The translations under genes and the position numbers were made by a program. Positions 31,990 through 44,801 of a DNA stretch of 64,000 bases are shown piece by piece; the first letter of the stretch is position 1, and every line of letters begins with the position of its first letter. Under the pieces are notes generated by a model. That model was not told the DNA's origin. It saw only the letters and a list, made by a program, of their open reading frames with translations, and ran no database searches. Source of the stretch: Hypericum androsaemum (taxonomy: Eukaryota; Streptophyta; Magnoliopsida; Malpighiales; Hypericaceae); assembly GCA_963995505.1 (NCBI GenBank), contig OZ023181.1:4563487-4627486 (forward strand). Direction: 5' to 3'.

Positions 31990-33441
31990 CAATACTATCA
32001 GTAACACCAAAAAAATGCCAAAAAATAATACAATTTATGGAAATACAATTATGAAAAATATTATAATTTATGGAAAAAAATTATGAGAATATTGATATCC
32101 TTGTACTTGGATATTGGTTTTCTTTTTCTCAGATATCCTTCTATGATATTAGTTTCTCTTGACTCTGATATTGGTGTCCTTCTACTCTGATATTTGTTTT
32201 CTTCTTCTCTGATATTGGTACCTTGTACTTGGATATACTCGGATATTAGTTTCATTCTTCTATGATATTGGTTTCTTTCTACTCTAATATTTATCTTCTT
32301 CTTTTCTAATATTGGTATCATTGTACTCTAATATTCTGAACAAACACACAATGCATACCAATATTATTGCATATACATACCAATATGATTGTAAATGCAT
32401 ACCAATTATAATACAGTTACATACCAATGACAAAAAATATGTGTACCAATTTCACCTTATAGTACAACCAATATCACTTAACAAATATATCAATATCACT
32501 TAACAACCATTGTCACTCGGTAAAATATACCAATACAAAAATACTAATATCACTACAGAAATATACCGATATAAAAATAATAATATCACTACAGAAATAT
32601 ACCAATACAAAAATATTTAATTGTTTAATACCTGTAACACATCACATCTATACCAATATCACTACAAAAATATTCTATTATCACTCCACAAATATACCAA
32701 TATTATAATTATCACATCAAGCTAATGGTATATACCACTACACCAAAATATTCCCACTACACCAAAACATTACAATAAATCCTCCATCTTTATCTGCATA
32801 TAGGAAGCCATCAAAGCTTCCTCCATCTTCATCTGCACATAGGAAGCCATCAAAATCTTCATCTGCACATAAGAAGCCATCAGGAATTTTAACCCCCAAA
32901 ATTACAGCAAAGAAGAAAATATCGACGATAACTATCGATGATAACTAACAAAGAAGTAAATATTAATAAAAAATAAGTTACAAAATTTCAAAGGTAGGAA
33001 TTGACGGATTGAGAAATAAAATTGTATGGAGGCAACATACCACACTAGCCCTGGTCCTTGACGGAAGAAACGATGCCGTCAACCACTCGTATCCCACCGT
33101 AACTTCAGAAATAAAAGAACCCAAAGTAGAAATGGAAATTTAGTTGATGTTTATGCATGCAGATCGTAAGGGATTTTTAGGTTGGCGGTGATGAAGAGAG
33201 AGAGGGAGGTATTTTTAGGTTTTTTTAGAGCCAAAATAGGAAACCTTAATCAAGGGATTTTTGTAACGTGGGATTTTTTTGGGATTTTTAGTTGGGTCTT
33301 TATGGGTAAAAATACTATTGTACCTTCGAATGATAATGACCGTCAGATCTGAAAATGAGTTTTAAAAATCAAATCCTATAGTCCAAATTTAGTCCATACC
33401 ATGGGGATGACTTTTATGTAGTCCTACTGAATCCAAATCCT
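31990..33441 (-). repeat. Right arm of the large inverted-repeat structure
   Basis: Read on minus from 33441: AGGATTTGGATTCAGTAGGA, CTACATAAAAGTCAT, CATGGTATGGACTAAATTTG, CAGATCTGACGGTCAT, all paralleling the left arm from 27595. The CCAATATC repeats (32085-32340, inverted, plus looser ACCAATAT copies to about 32700) and the CCATAAATTGTATTATTTTT phrase (about 32020-32045) also correspond. The C-rich patch of the left arm has no partner here. No shared target duplication at the outer ends was found. Confidence 0.6.
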
Positions 33442-33551
33442 AAATTTCTGGCATTTTCTGGCAGGAATAAGTGCCTTTATTATTGCTAGATACCCGTACT
33501 TGAAATACCCATTGAATAAGTCTGTTAACTCCGGCTTGAATATTAGCTGGC

Positions 33552-33636
33552 ATTATGATCATCGGTTTAATTTTTTTTTTTGGGAAATGAGACTTGTATT
33601 AATCAATTAGTCATATTACATAATGATCATCGATTT
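33552..33636 (-). repeat. Short LINE-tail insertion with 17-bp target duplication
   Basis: ATTATGATCATCGGTTT (33552-33568) and ATAATGATCATCGATTT (33620-33636) flank a T-run plus about 40 bp (GGGAAATGAGACTTGTATTA...), a minus-strand insertion. Two of 17 positions differ. Confidence 0.65.
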
Positions 33637-34078
33637 CTCGAGAGACCATTTCTTGGCATGTCTTACCTTTAATATAGAGGTTGAGGAGCTAATGCCTAGA
33701 TTAAGACGACAACCTTTAATTATGTAGCTTAACAAACATTGAGCTAGTTATGAATTCTTGGAGTTTTTCTTCATTGATTGGACAATGATTTTAGAATGTG
33801 TTCTCCCCCTTAATAATAAAGATTAGATTGACCACACCAACAAAAAATAATTGGACTTACCCCTGGTTATAGAGAACTTACTACGTTTTTTCACTATCTA
33901 TCCAAATTCCAGCATATAAAAAAAGATTTTATATTTTTAATCTGTATTTATTTCATTTATAATTTTTTTAAATCAAGTTGTTACTATTTAAACCAACCGA
34001 ATTGTTAAAAAAATGCATTTACATTAAACTCGCATGACAACGTATCACTGAACACAAAACCAAATACAATGTTTGAAG

Positions 34079-34322
34079 AAATCCGACAATTTTGTGCCTG
34101 TTAGTTGCCTTTTTGTCCGCATTAGTTTAGTTTGGCTCTAGTCTTCGGAGATGTTTACATTTTTTGTAGCTAAGAAGCCTTTGAGGTTCTCTTGCACTAA
34201 GTACACACTTTGTTGTTTTATGTTCTTGTCTAGTTTTGTTATCCATATATTTGTACTCCTATTCTCGAATTTTCTGATTTAATATATGTAATGTAGTTTT
34301 ATAAAATAAAAAAATCCGACAA
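34079..34322 (+). mobile_element. 5'-truncated retro-insertion (222 bp) with 11-bp target duplication
   Basis: AAATCCGACAA at 34079-34089 and 34312-34322 flank an insert whose 3' end is TTTTATAAAATAAAA. Non-coding; it looks like the 3' end of a LINE (sense orientation). Confidence 0.68.
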
Positions 34323-36685
34323 CTAGACAACGGAGCGGAAGTCTAAGTACTCGGTATATTTATTTCTATGTAATAATAGAAAGTCCCATCTTCCCCATTA
34401 CGTGTCATATTATATAACTCACCGCCACCGACACTGCCCTGTAAAAAAATATAGGTTAGAAGGTCAATCTCGTGGCAATTATGTAATTCACCGGCTCTCT
34501 TATTTGTTTAATTGTTGGGTAATTATTTTTTGTTGAAATCACTCGGTACCCGCAAATTGTATGCATTAAAACATATTCTAATAAATATTTAATATTATTT
34601 TTTTAAAATTTTCCAACTCAAAATTTTGAGATTAAACTTATACAAATCTTTTACTAATGTGTCAGTTGGTAAAATGTTGTAAGAGAAAAAGACAAGGGGG
34701 AATTGTGGTCAAACGCGACCGGCGCTTTATTCCAACCGCAATTAACGGCTTCCGCCGAAAAAGAGACGAATTAATAGGCTCTCCTAATTTATATCCTTTA
34801 TTTTCTCTTTTTTCCCGTTTTCACTTTATTTAGAAAAAGCGCATTACCGAGTGGGAAAGTCAGCCTTCGGCACGTAAAAAGGTCAAAGAGAGGCACGAGG
34901 GCGCAAGGACCGGCTAACGCCAGTTCTGTCACGGCCACGGCAACTACCTTTCTTAGTTCCCACTGGTCCCCCAAATAAACCATCTATTTTCTTGTGTATT
35001 TGTTAAATCATTTAATTCAAATTCATAGTTAATCGGATCCAACTACAAAGCACAAAAATCATTCGGTTTAATTTTGATATATTTATATTTTAAAATTTTA
35101 CTTAAAAATTTTAATTAAATTATAACTATGTACTTAGTTATAATCAAATAAATTGTTCTAATTGAATCAAGAAATTGTTAAGTTGAAGTAATCTTCCTTC
35201 CAGTAAGGTGCCGATTCGGAACATGGGCGGTATATGCCAGACGAGCCTCTTGCATTTTTGTTTCTTCACATGTGAGTTTCAATTAACAGATATATTTATA
35301 CCCAAAAAGAATTGACATATAGATTATATAATAGAGTTACATATATATATATATGGGCTGTATATTCTCATCTCATGTGCCTACTAAATTTCTTCGAATC
35401 AAATTCCATGCCAATGAATGTCAAGATCTGTATACTTCAAATCAAATTCCATGACAATGAATGAGTAATATCAGATCGATGGATGAATATAATAGGTTGG
35501 ATAACCACACATGCAAAATAGACTCAATAAAACCAATAAAAAATTGCGAATTTCTTGATACACTGAGTAAACATATTAAGTAACTTTAAGTATTATAATC
35601 TATCTCGATAATTTGTCACAAGATTAACAAATTGATTTAAATGAATCGTTGGACTTCATTTGTAATTGTAAAAATTTATCAAGTACTGTCTCGTAATATA
35701 AAAATTCTAAAACAGTTTAGAGCAGATTAGTTGCAAGACTTAATTTATGGCACGATAGTACATTAATTTTTGTGTAAATTTTAGTCTGATAAACTAATTT
35801 GTTCGATGAGACTTTGAAGTTCTGGGTTCGTCATAGCCCGCCATGTCGCATTTACAAATGGTCCCGTTCAGGTTCGCGTAATAGGCAATTGAAATAGAAG
35901 AAGTACCATTAAAAAAAGTTGGCCTCTTTGTTAATGGTAGTTGTTGGACAATATTGTACAATAATGCAATTCTCTACCAATAAAATGGTACGTAGTGCTC
36001 GACAATGTAACTTTTGGCGCGCCTTCAACGAGGAGGCGAAACCCTAGTCCTTTTCACACTTTCATGAGTGGGAAATCTATATCTTGTTCGTTAAGACCCA
36101 ACAGAATAATTCCAATTCTCTACGTTCACTTTATATGCAGTTTATTGGCGTAGGTTTGGTTCCTCTTACGAATTTTGAGCCTTTTGCACTACCAATTCAA
36201 AGTTGCTTGGACCCCTAGTAGTAGTACTAGTATTGTAGTCATCCCTAACTAATTTGACACTTTATTTTTGGGATAAAGCAAGTTTCACATTCGTACGTGA
36301 TGTATACCGATTCGAATTTCAAATGTGCGTAGGTGGCCAAATTGATTGCTACATTTTGTAAGCTATAATATATGTACTTGATCCTAACCCTACCAATAGG
36401 TAGGAGAATAACCTGGAAATATAATTATTTGCTATACAATAGAAATTGAAGAACGTGTTATTACCGCAGATCTCCTAAAATAGTTGTTCTTTTTTTCATA
36501 CTACTAGCTGTCGAGAGTAGAACTCTTTTTACATGAAATTTTCTTAATGAAATTTGTTCCATTTGCTGGTTTGAATTCGATACATCTTTAAGAGAATCTA
36601 AATTCTTTACTATTTGGACTTTTTCTCTTAAATATTGTAAAAAAAATTGGTATGAAAGAAGGGGCAAATTACCCCCTAACATTTA
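34323..36685. other. Long AT-rich spacer
   Basis: No gene, RNA or transposon end recognised. An AT dinucleotide run lies near 35341-35354. A slightly GC-richer patch near 34700-34980 has only a short, unremarkable frame. Confidence 0.5.
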
Positions 36686-36689
36686 TTCA

Positions 36690-37436
36690 TCAACAAATAG
36701 GTAAAATAATACAGATATATCGGGGTAGGCTGACCCCCTCGGGTCATCTAAGTATACATCCATGCAACACAATAAAGGAGCATCAAACTCAACATAATAG
36801 TAGGCAACTGTTAGTTCATGTTTCGAAAGAGCATTTGCAACACGATTCTCCTCAAGATCTGTTGGATGTGGATCTCTAAGTCTCGGGCTTGCGGCTCTCT
36901 TGCTTAGTGATAAGGGTCGTCAGAGGGTGGTCGCGTGCAACATCGCATTCGACAAAAAGTATGAGTAAGGATGAATTGACATCCGCTTGAACTATGCAAA
37001 AAGCCCTCTCCCAGTTTGAGGTCCAGAACGAGCGCCAGAGCTCATCAGCTTATGAAGTGCAGTGGATTTCTGATGTCCTTCATGAAGCCGCATATCTAGA
37101 TGCCTCTAGAGTCACGAATCACCCCACCAACTCTTTCTAGGTCTGGGTTGCCCATCAATACACCATCTGTGTTGAGCTTGATCTGATGGTCGACCCCATG
37201 CCACTAGGATCTCTTGTCGGGGAGGAGGTGGAGCTATCTGGTCGCTCAAGACTCGAGCCAGCTCTTGTGCATGTGTAAAGATGATGGGTGGGGGTGCCAT
37301 GTGGTAGTACTTGTCATGAACGCAACATCTTTTCCCCAGTACCAAAGCCACCAACATGATGTCAAGAACGTCGTCGCTAAACTCAAGTGTGAGTAAGTTG
37401 TACGTATCCTCTTGTACCCTTCTAACTGAGTCACAT
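36690..37436 (-). mobile_element. L1-type LINE fragment (minus strand)
   Basis: On minus, TFLTSCWWLWYWGKDVAF (near 37330-37385) is followed by ELARVLSDQIAPPPPRQEILVAWG (near 37190-37265) and then a frameshifted RNase H start (MGNPD-like). The RNase H end ENRVANALSKHE is near 36820-36855. It is the same LINE lineage as 18900-20321 (shared CWWLW and PPPPRREIL-like phrases). Multiple frame changes make it non-functional. It abuts the Copia fragment at about 37437. Confidence 0.72.
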
Positions 37437-37439
37437 TCT

Positions 37440-40400
37440 ATGTGGGTGATTGATTCAGAAGTGACAGACCATGTAGCTAGAGACTGTTGTTCGTTCGTTG
37501 AATACAGGCGGTTGCCGGCTGGAGCAAAAATTATTTTTATCGATAACAACTCGTGTGTAGATGTGAAAGGCCTGAGCACTTGTAAATTGCACCTTCGTGG
37601 TGGTCGTGTCCTTCGTGGTGGTCGTGTCCTTCGTTTACATGGCGTGTTATTTGCTCCAGACATTTGAAGGAACCTGATCTCAGTTTCGGCCTTAATGTCT
37701 TTAGATTTTCGGTTATCGTTTAAGGACGACACTGTTAGATTGTATTTGGATGATGCCTATTTTGGCCTTGGATATATATCGGAAGATTTTTTGATTCTAG
37801 ATATTGATCCTTGTGAAAGTTTTTTCTTAGTTACTAGTTCAAACTCATCGGAAGATGATATTAAACTGTGGCATTCTAGACTAGGCCATATCGGTCAGGA
37901 TCGTTTAAACCGTCTAGGTAAGGCAGGATTACTCAGAAATGTAGAAAAATCTATATTACCCAGATGCGTATCCTGTCTAGAAGGAAAAAGCGCAAGGAAA
38001 CCTTTCGGTACTGGGGCTAGAGCCAAATTTCTACTACAATTAGTCCATTCTAACATATGTGGTCCAATGAATGTGAGGGCAAGGCATGGAGCATATTACT
38101 TCATCACCTTCATTGACGACTATACTAGATATGGTCTGATATACCTGATTTCTCACAAGTCTGAAGTCTTAAACTGCTTCATGACGTACATGCATTCTGT
38201 TGAGAATCAGAAGGACAGAAAGATAAAGGCCTTATGAACTGATCGTGGCCGTGAATATCTTTCAAATGAGTTCAAAGCTCTATGCATTGAAAAAAGGATT
38301 GAACATCAGTTGTCCATTCCCTATACACCCCAGCAAAATTGGGTTGCTGAAAGAAGGAATAGAACCCTTCTTGACATGGTTAGATCAATGATGGCAGAGG
38401 CAAATTTACCTATATCATTCTACGGAGATGCACTCCTGACTGCTGCCGCATACGTTCTAAACTGTGTTCCCTCCAAGTTTGTTACAGCCACTCCTTATGA
38501 AATGTGAACTTATGGGAAGTCCGATCTATCCTATTTTAAGCCATGGGGTGTGCGTCCTATGTCCATTCTACCTCAAGTACTTTCGGTAAGCTAGGACCGA
38601 GAGGTAGAAAAAGTATCTTTATAAGATACCCAGAGGTATCTAAACCGTACGTGTTCGTGGGTGAATTAGATGATGGACATGTAACAGAATTTGAATCATG
38701 CGGTGCCACATTTTTGGAGAATAAATTTCTAAAGTTGAGGGAGGTTAGTAATGACCTTACCCTTTATGAGACAGATGAACCAGAATTATCTGGATCACTT
38801 CTTCCAAGTGGGAGAATTGAGGAGGAAGATAGAGATTTTTCAACTCAAAATGATCCGGAAGGTCGTGATATGAGTCCTGAAAGGGAGGTAATTCCTTATT
38901 CAGTTGGGAGTACGGTATTTCTATCCACTGGGAGTGCGATTCATGGATATGATGAATATATGAGAGATGTTTATCAAAATCAGAAATACCGTAGGTCTAG
39001 CAGAACTAGCATACCACGCCGACGATTTGACATCGAAGGCGAGGCTAATGCGTTCTTGGTATCACTAAAAAAATTTGGTGGTCCAAGTAAAATTCTTCTG
39101 GCCATCCTGCAGGATGAAGATGAGACAAAGAATGTATCTGAAGCTTTGTCATCTTCAAAACGAACTGATTGGATAAATGCAATGGAGGAAGAAATGTCTT
39201 CCAAGATCAAAAACCAGGTTTGGAATTTGGTCGACCTACCTAGGGGGCGTAGGACAATTGTAAATAAGTAGATTCTCAAAATCAAGCACAATGCTGATGA
39301 AAGTATCGAAAGATACAAAGCGCGTTTGGTTGCCCAAGGGTTCAAACAATAGGCTGGGATAGACTACGAGGAGACTTTTGCATATGTTGTTGTTGCTAAC
39401 ATGAAACTAGAATTACATCAAATGGATGTAAAGACTTCTTTTCTCCATGGAGAATTAGATGAAGAAATCTACATGATCCAGCCTGAGGGCTACATTCAAA
39501 AAGGCTGCGAACACAAAGTTTATAAATTGAATAGATCAACTTATGGCATTAAGTAGTCGTCTAGACAGTGGTATATTCGCTTTCATAATACGATCATGGC
39601 GCATGAATTTATAATGATAGACGAAGATCACTGCGTGTATGTTAAGCAATCATGAAAGAAGTTTGTCATCATCACTTTGTATGTTGATGACATACTTTTA
39701 GCTAGAAATGACATGGAATTTCTTGTCAAAATCAAAGATTGGTTATCTTCCAACTTTGAAATGAAAGACATGGGTGAAGCGGATTACATACTCGGAGTTA
39801 AGATTTCGAGAAATCGTTCGAAAAGGATAGTGTCTCTTTCACAAGAGACATATATTTGCGAAGTAGTAGAACATTTTAAATGTGATCACAGTAACCCAAA
39901 GTACGTCCCATTGGTTAAAGATCATAATTTGTATAAGGACATGTGCCCAAAAATAGCTAAACAACGTAGGGACATGGAGAAGATTCCTTATGCCAACGCA
40001 GTTGGATGCCTGATGTACGCAAAATTGTGTACCAGACCTGATATTTACTATATTGTTGGGATAGCAAGCAGATATCAGTCTGATCCAGGCAGTGCTCACT
40101 GGAAGGCTGCCAAAGGGATTTGAAATATTTGAATACTACTGCAGAATACTCCTTGTGCTATCAAGGGCGTGACCTGATACTGAGTGGCTACACTGATGCT
40201 GATTGGGGAGGCGACGTGGACAAGAAAAAATCTAGATCTGGATTCGTTTTCTTGTTGGGCGGGGGTGCTATCTCATGGAGCAGTAAGAAGCAAACCGGTG
40301 TATCCCTGTCAAGCAAAATATGTAGCTTTAGCTCATGCTGCACAAGAAGCGATATGGTTGAAGAGATTCTTAAGCCATCTCTCCCTGATCAACTCAACGG

Positions 40401-40594
40401 AGCCCATGAGTCTATTCTGCGACAACCACGCAGCTATAGCCTTTGCTAAGGATCCTAGATTCTATAGCAGCGCTAAGCATATAGATATTAAATTTTATTT
40501 TGTTAGAAGTTTAGTAAAATATAAAGAACTGTGTATGAAACACATATCTACACAAGATATGGTCGCAGATCCGATGACTAAAGTATTACCTTGA
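37440..40594 (+). pseudogene. Copia pol remnant (protease to RNase H)
   Basis: Order of motifs: WVIDSEVTDHVARD (protease, usual D-S-G changed to D-S-E), LWHSRLGHIGQDRLNRL (pre-integrase), FITFIDDYTRYGLIYL and TDRGREYLSNEF (integrase Asp residues), YTPQQNWVAERRNRTLLDM (integrase Glu), MEEEMSSKIKNQVWNLVDLP (reverse transcriptase start), MDVKTSFLHGELDEEIYMIQPEG, LYVDDILLARND (YVDD box) and YTDADWGGDVDKKKSRSGF (RNase H). Stops interrupt it at 38235, 38505, 39269 and elsewhere. The segment between KQ.AGIDYEETFA and ANMKLELHQ has lost roughly ten to fifteen residues of reverse transcriptase. Confidence 0.88.
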
Positions 40595-41590
40595 GAAGTG
40601 TTCGAAAAATATGTTAAGTCACTGGGTTTACGATAGTTTCATTTGTAATCTAATTAGTTAGAATAAAGGAGTTTTTTTTTGCAATATGAGTTATTTATGA
40701 AATATGTCGGACAGAGAAGTAGCCCACTCACACGGGTGTTTACCTCAGTAGGAGTCAAGAAGTTGATTCCTAGATGAGATGAGGTAGTTATTGGACATTC
40801 ATAAGTGCATGTTCTATGACGGAATATCGTCTTGCTCAAGAGCAAGTTTCCTTTTGGGATGCAGGAATAAGTTGTTGCATTTAGATTTTTTACAATCTAT
40901 ATGATAAGATATAAGTAGAACTTATCATACTATCTGTCCTATTAGCCCAGAGTTAAGCTAAGGCTGATACTCTAGTATGGTGTTAAATGATATGTGTTCC
41001 TTTAAAAAGGAATATACACTGTAATACGTGATCAGTATCATGTGTGCTAATCGACCACTGGATGGGATGAAAATGTTGAGTGATTTCACAATCCCTGGTG
41101 TGAGACCAATTTTTGAGAATTGTGATTCCCGAAACCTACCCTTAAGATCCTAAACGTATTCTAAAAGTATGGTCCAGTGCTGCTAGTTTGGAAAGTTCAT
41201 GAAAAGGTTATGGCATAGCCATTCGACCTGGCAGGGCTAACCAGAAAAGTAGGATGTATCATTATGAAAAGAATATAATTAAGAGAGAAGGAACTTTGTT
41301 CATCACATTCTGAGTTTCGTGGTTCAGGTGCACCAATTGTATTGAAAAGTACAATAGTGAACCCGAATATAATTGTTTAAAATTACTAATGTGAACAATG
41401 GAATGTGACATGAGTTCTGGGGTAATAGCATGCATTATACAAGAAGGTTGTCGAGATGCTACTATTCAAGTAGCATGAGTGTCTGTGCTCTTGAATTTGG
41501 CTTAACATACTCGACGTATGCTGATCGCACGAAATCCTTTAAAGAAATCTGATAGTTGTTGATCAAGGTCAATAATAATTGAGTGGGAGA
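40595..41590 (+). other. Copia 3' non-coding region
   Basis: About 1 kb without coding sequence between the end of RNase H and the LTR, ending in the purine-rich tract GAGTGGGAGA. Confidence 0.55.
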
Positions 41591-42043
41591 TGTTAGACCT
41601 TTAGGTCCAATCAGGCAAATATTATTGTGCTTGATTGGGCCCAGGCCCAAATGTTGGGCGGAATGGGCCGGTCAACCCGCGTTGACCTACCCGGGGCCAC
41701 GTCAGCGTGACGTGGCGCTGACGCAGTTGCCACCAGAGTTGGCGGCCACGTGGCACGCTGACGTGACATGCCACATGGCGGACATGCAGCACAGAAGTGC
41801 CACGTGGCGCGTTCTGATTGGCCAGATTTCTCTATAAAAAGGGAATTCGACTGAACCAAAATGATATTCTCCACACAACCACTCAATAGAAATGCAAAAC
41901 TTTGGAATAGTCCCTGAGTTTTGATCAGATTTTCAATAGAGGAAATCTCGTGAAAATTAATTACGAATCTGTTATAACGTGATCGTAATTCGACTGGCAC
42001 GAAGACATAATCGACCCGAACCTGTGGACCTCTTGCTTCAACA
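41591..42043 (+). repeat. 3' LTR of the truncated Copia element
   Basis: 453 bp with TG..CA ends (TGTTAGACCTTTAGG ... TTGCTTCAACA) and a TATA-like CTCTATAAAAAGGG near 41830. GC-rich in the middle (ACGTGGCGC phrases). No second LTR in the window. Confidence 0.78.
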
Positions 42044-43800
42044 AGTAAGTGATTTATTATTAATGAATTAGTTTATTAATTAATCAAGTTTAACATATAA
42101 TTACTCGTTAATTACACGTTAAAACTAACACTTACGAATGTAAATAACGTTATTAAAAAGATTCGTTCATAAAATAAGGTCCGACAATATTCTTAATACC
42201 ATAGATAAAACAAATTCAGTACAATTCAATATTGCTGTGGTTTTATTCATGGTATGGACAATTACCATGTTGTTTGGTTGTTTGAATGTGGTTGGAGACG
42301 ATGCTACTTTGCTCGGGCATTTTGGGTAACGTTCATAAATGCCCACTTCATTGATTGGATTGCAGGAGCAGTTGGTCTCTCTCAATTCAGCGATTATTAC
42401 CTATTTCCTTTCGGCTGTGCATATTTATTGTTTCTGATGAAGCTCCGAAGCATTACAGAGTAGAACAACGACCGATCTCGCATTAGTCCCTTCCCTTTGG
42501 CTTCAACAGACATATGTCAAATAACACTTCTTCCACGTTGGAAAAAGAAAAAGAAAAAGAAAACCAGGAACAATTAGGAAAATATATTTTTACCAAAAAA
42601 ATATTAATTAATTGATTAACACTTAACAGGATTGATTTTGAGCCAACGAACATTTATAACCTCTGTCCAATCCGTGCGCCATAGGGTAACCACCGCATGG
42701 GAAATGGGACAACTATTGGGCCCATAATCACACGTGCATGGATGTCCTTTTGACGTGACACGTGGCCCGCAGCATGATCTCGTATGATATATATTTTTTG
42801 GAACTTAATGATCTTATATGATATGCACCTGTCTTTTTTTGTCTGTTTTATTGAAATTTAGGTTGATATTAATTTAAATCTCGAATTTTAGATGATACTA
42901 AATTTTATTTTTCTCTCAATTAAAGTTTTTTTATTTTCATAAATGTAGGAGTTAATCCACAAACTCTTAATAAAATAGTATTCGTTGTCATTCTATCGCG
43001 AAATGTTGATATATGCATTTAGTCTTTTGAAAAGTTTGATTCTTTCTTTATGGGTCAATTATGTGGACAATAAAAAATCGTATAATTTTTGAAGAAACAA
43101 TATACAACCATCAAACTTTTGTATCATACGGTCAATCTCTAGGTTAAATAGTGATTGTTGTGGTCGAAACAGCTTAAGGATTTCGGAGACCAGGACCCGT
43201 TAATCTACTTAGATTCTCTTGTTTAGCTTATGGTTTGCCCTTCTGGTGTTTTGGATGGTTGTATCTGCCAATGAGTGTTGCAATTGTAGCACTTGGCGGT
43301 TTTAATTATATTAGAATAAGAGTTATTTATTGAAAAAAAAAGTCTTTTGGAGAGAGAAGGGTGGGGAAAGCTACGCAGGACCCTTATCCCCTCCGGCTCA
43401 TCCAAGCAAAAAACGTCAAATATTAATTTATAGTTCAAGTAATTTTTTCTTTTTACATATAAAGATTGAATCTAAGGTTTAAAAAATGCAGTATGATTGA
43501 TCCAACTGTAATTCGTGACAAAATTTGGGCCATTTTGTGCCTAAACATGAACAGTAAACTGTTCAGTCGAAAATCAAAAAATCTTAAATATTGATTATAT
43601 AGTAGGAGACAATTTTGTTTTATCACTTGTACCAAAAATTATCGTTACATAAGTATATAGATGCAAAATTATTTAAATTCGTTCAGAAATCTTAAATTCT
43701 AATTTTTGAAACGTTGTTATAACACATATTGTTACGAGTCTATGAGCTAATTTAATTTAATGACATGTTTTAAATTTAAATTTTATAAATAATGTTAATA
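42044..43800. other. Spacer
   Basis: AT-rich. A short A-run near 43331-43340 after AGTTATTTATTG may be the tail of an old LINE. No gene recognised. Confidence 0.4.
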
Positions 43801-43812
43801 GAATTTTGTGTG

Positions 43813-43890
43813 ACATTTTTTCTGTCATTTGTAATATATATTACAAATATATAATTAGAAAATATATATTACAAATGATAGAAAAAATGT
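43813..43890. repeat. Near-perfect 30-bp inverted repeat (hairpin)
   Basis: Arms at 43813-43842 and 43861-43890 pair with a single mismatch across an 18-bp loop. The arms read ACATTTTTTCTGTCATTTGT then AATATATATT, and the reverse complement. It could be a small foldback or MITE remnant. AT-richness argues against a microRNA precursor. Confidence 0.75.
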
Positions 43891-44099
43891 GCGCAAATCA
43901 AGGAATAAAAGGAGGGCAAACTCAGGTGAGCCAATCGCGGAGATTAGGATAGAATCGCGACCCACACAGATTAGCCAACAGCGCCTTTAATTTTATAAAA
44001 ATATCCAACCATGAACCATTTCTGGGCCACCACCAGATATATTTACTTTTTTATTAACTTTTCCTTGCTCAGATACCTTTTTATTATATATAAAATTTA

Positions 44100-44801
44100 G
44101 GGAAAAGGCCACTTTAGTACCCTATAGTATCGCCCAAAATTACTTTAGTACCCTGTGGTAAAAAACTGACCAATCGAGTCATACTTATTCTAATTAATAT
44201 CAAAAAGGTCCTCGGGCAGCTGCCCGGAGCTGCCCGGACCCGCCCGAACCCTGTCCGGACTACGTGGCCAGCCACGTCACCAAAACTTGATGACGTGGTG
44301 CCACGTGGACATCCATCTTCTTCCCTCTCTTCCTCTCCTCCTCCTCTTCCTCTTCTCCTCCTCCTCCTCCTCCTCCGCCTCTTCCTCCTCATCCTCGTCC
44401 TCCTCCTCCGCCTCCTCCTCCACTTCATCCTCCTCCTCCTCTTCTCCTCCTCCTCCTCCTCCACTTCGTCCTCCTCCTCCTCCACTTCGTCCTCCTCCTC
44501 CTCCTCCTCCTCCACTTCGTCCTCCTCCTCCTCCTCGTCCTCCTCCTCCTCCGCTTCGTCCTCCTCCGCCTCGTCCTCCTCCTCCTCCTCCTCCACGTGG
44601 CGCCACGTCATCAAGTTTTGGTGACGTGGCTGGCCACGTAGTCCGGGCAGGGTTCGGGCGGGTCCGGGCAGCTCCGGGCAGTTGTCCGAGGACCTTTTTT
44701 ATGTTAATTGGAATAAGTATGACTTGATTGGTCAATTTTTTACCACATAGTACTAAAGTGATTTTGGGCGATACTACAAAGTACTAAAGTGTACTTTTCC
44801 C
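44100..44801. mobile_element. Mutator-like element C (0.7 kb) with 9-bp target duplication
   Basis: Same terminal repeat as elements A and B (GGGAAAAG..., two CTTTAGTACCCTGTGGTA-like copies, AAAAAGGTCC), about 210 bp at each end. TAAAATTTA is duplicated perfectly (44091-44099 and 44802-44810). The interior is almost entirely a CTC/TCC trinucleotide tract. Poly-Glu or poly-Ser open frames here are artefacts of that tract. Confidence 0.9.
44318..44596. repeat. CTC/TCC-rich simple sequence
   Basis: Pyrimidine tract of about 280 bp, mostly TCC with CTTCG and CCTC interruptions, filling the space between the inverted repeats of element C. It opens frames in all forward and reverse phases without coding meaning. 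Confidence 0.9.

Larger units (their letters stand above)
37437..42043 (+). mobile_element. 5'-truncated Copia element with 3' LTR
   Basis: Starts abruptly in the protease and keeps integrase, reverse transcriptase, RNase H, about 1 kb of 3' non-coding sequence, a polypurine tract (TTGAGTGGGAGA) and one LTR (41591-42043). The 5' LTR, primer site and gag are absent. The left edge coincides with the end of a LINE fragment, suggesting deletion or recombination there. Confidence 0.85.

Noticed and set aside
44114..44735. Poly-Glu, poly-Ser and Gly/Arg-rich open frames on both strands
   Set aside because: They are translations of the CTC/TCC simple tract within Mutator-like element C in all phases.
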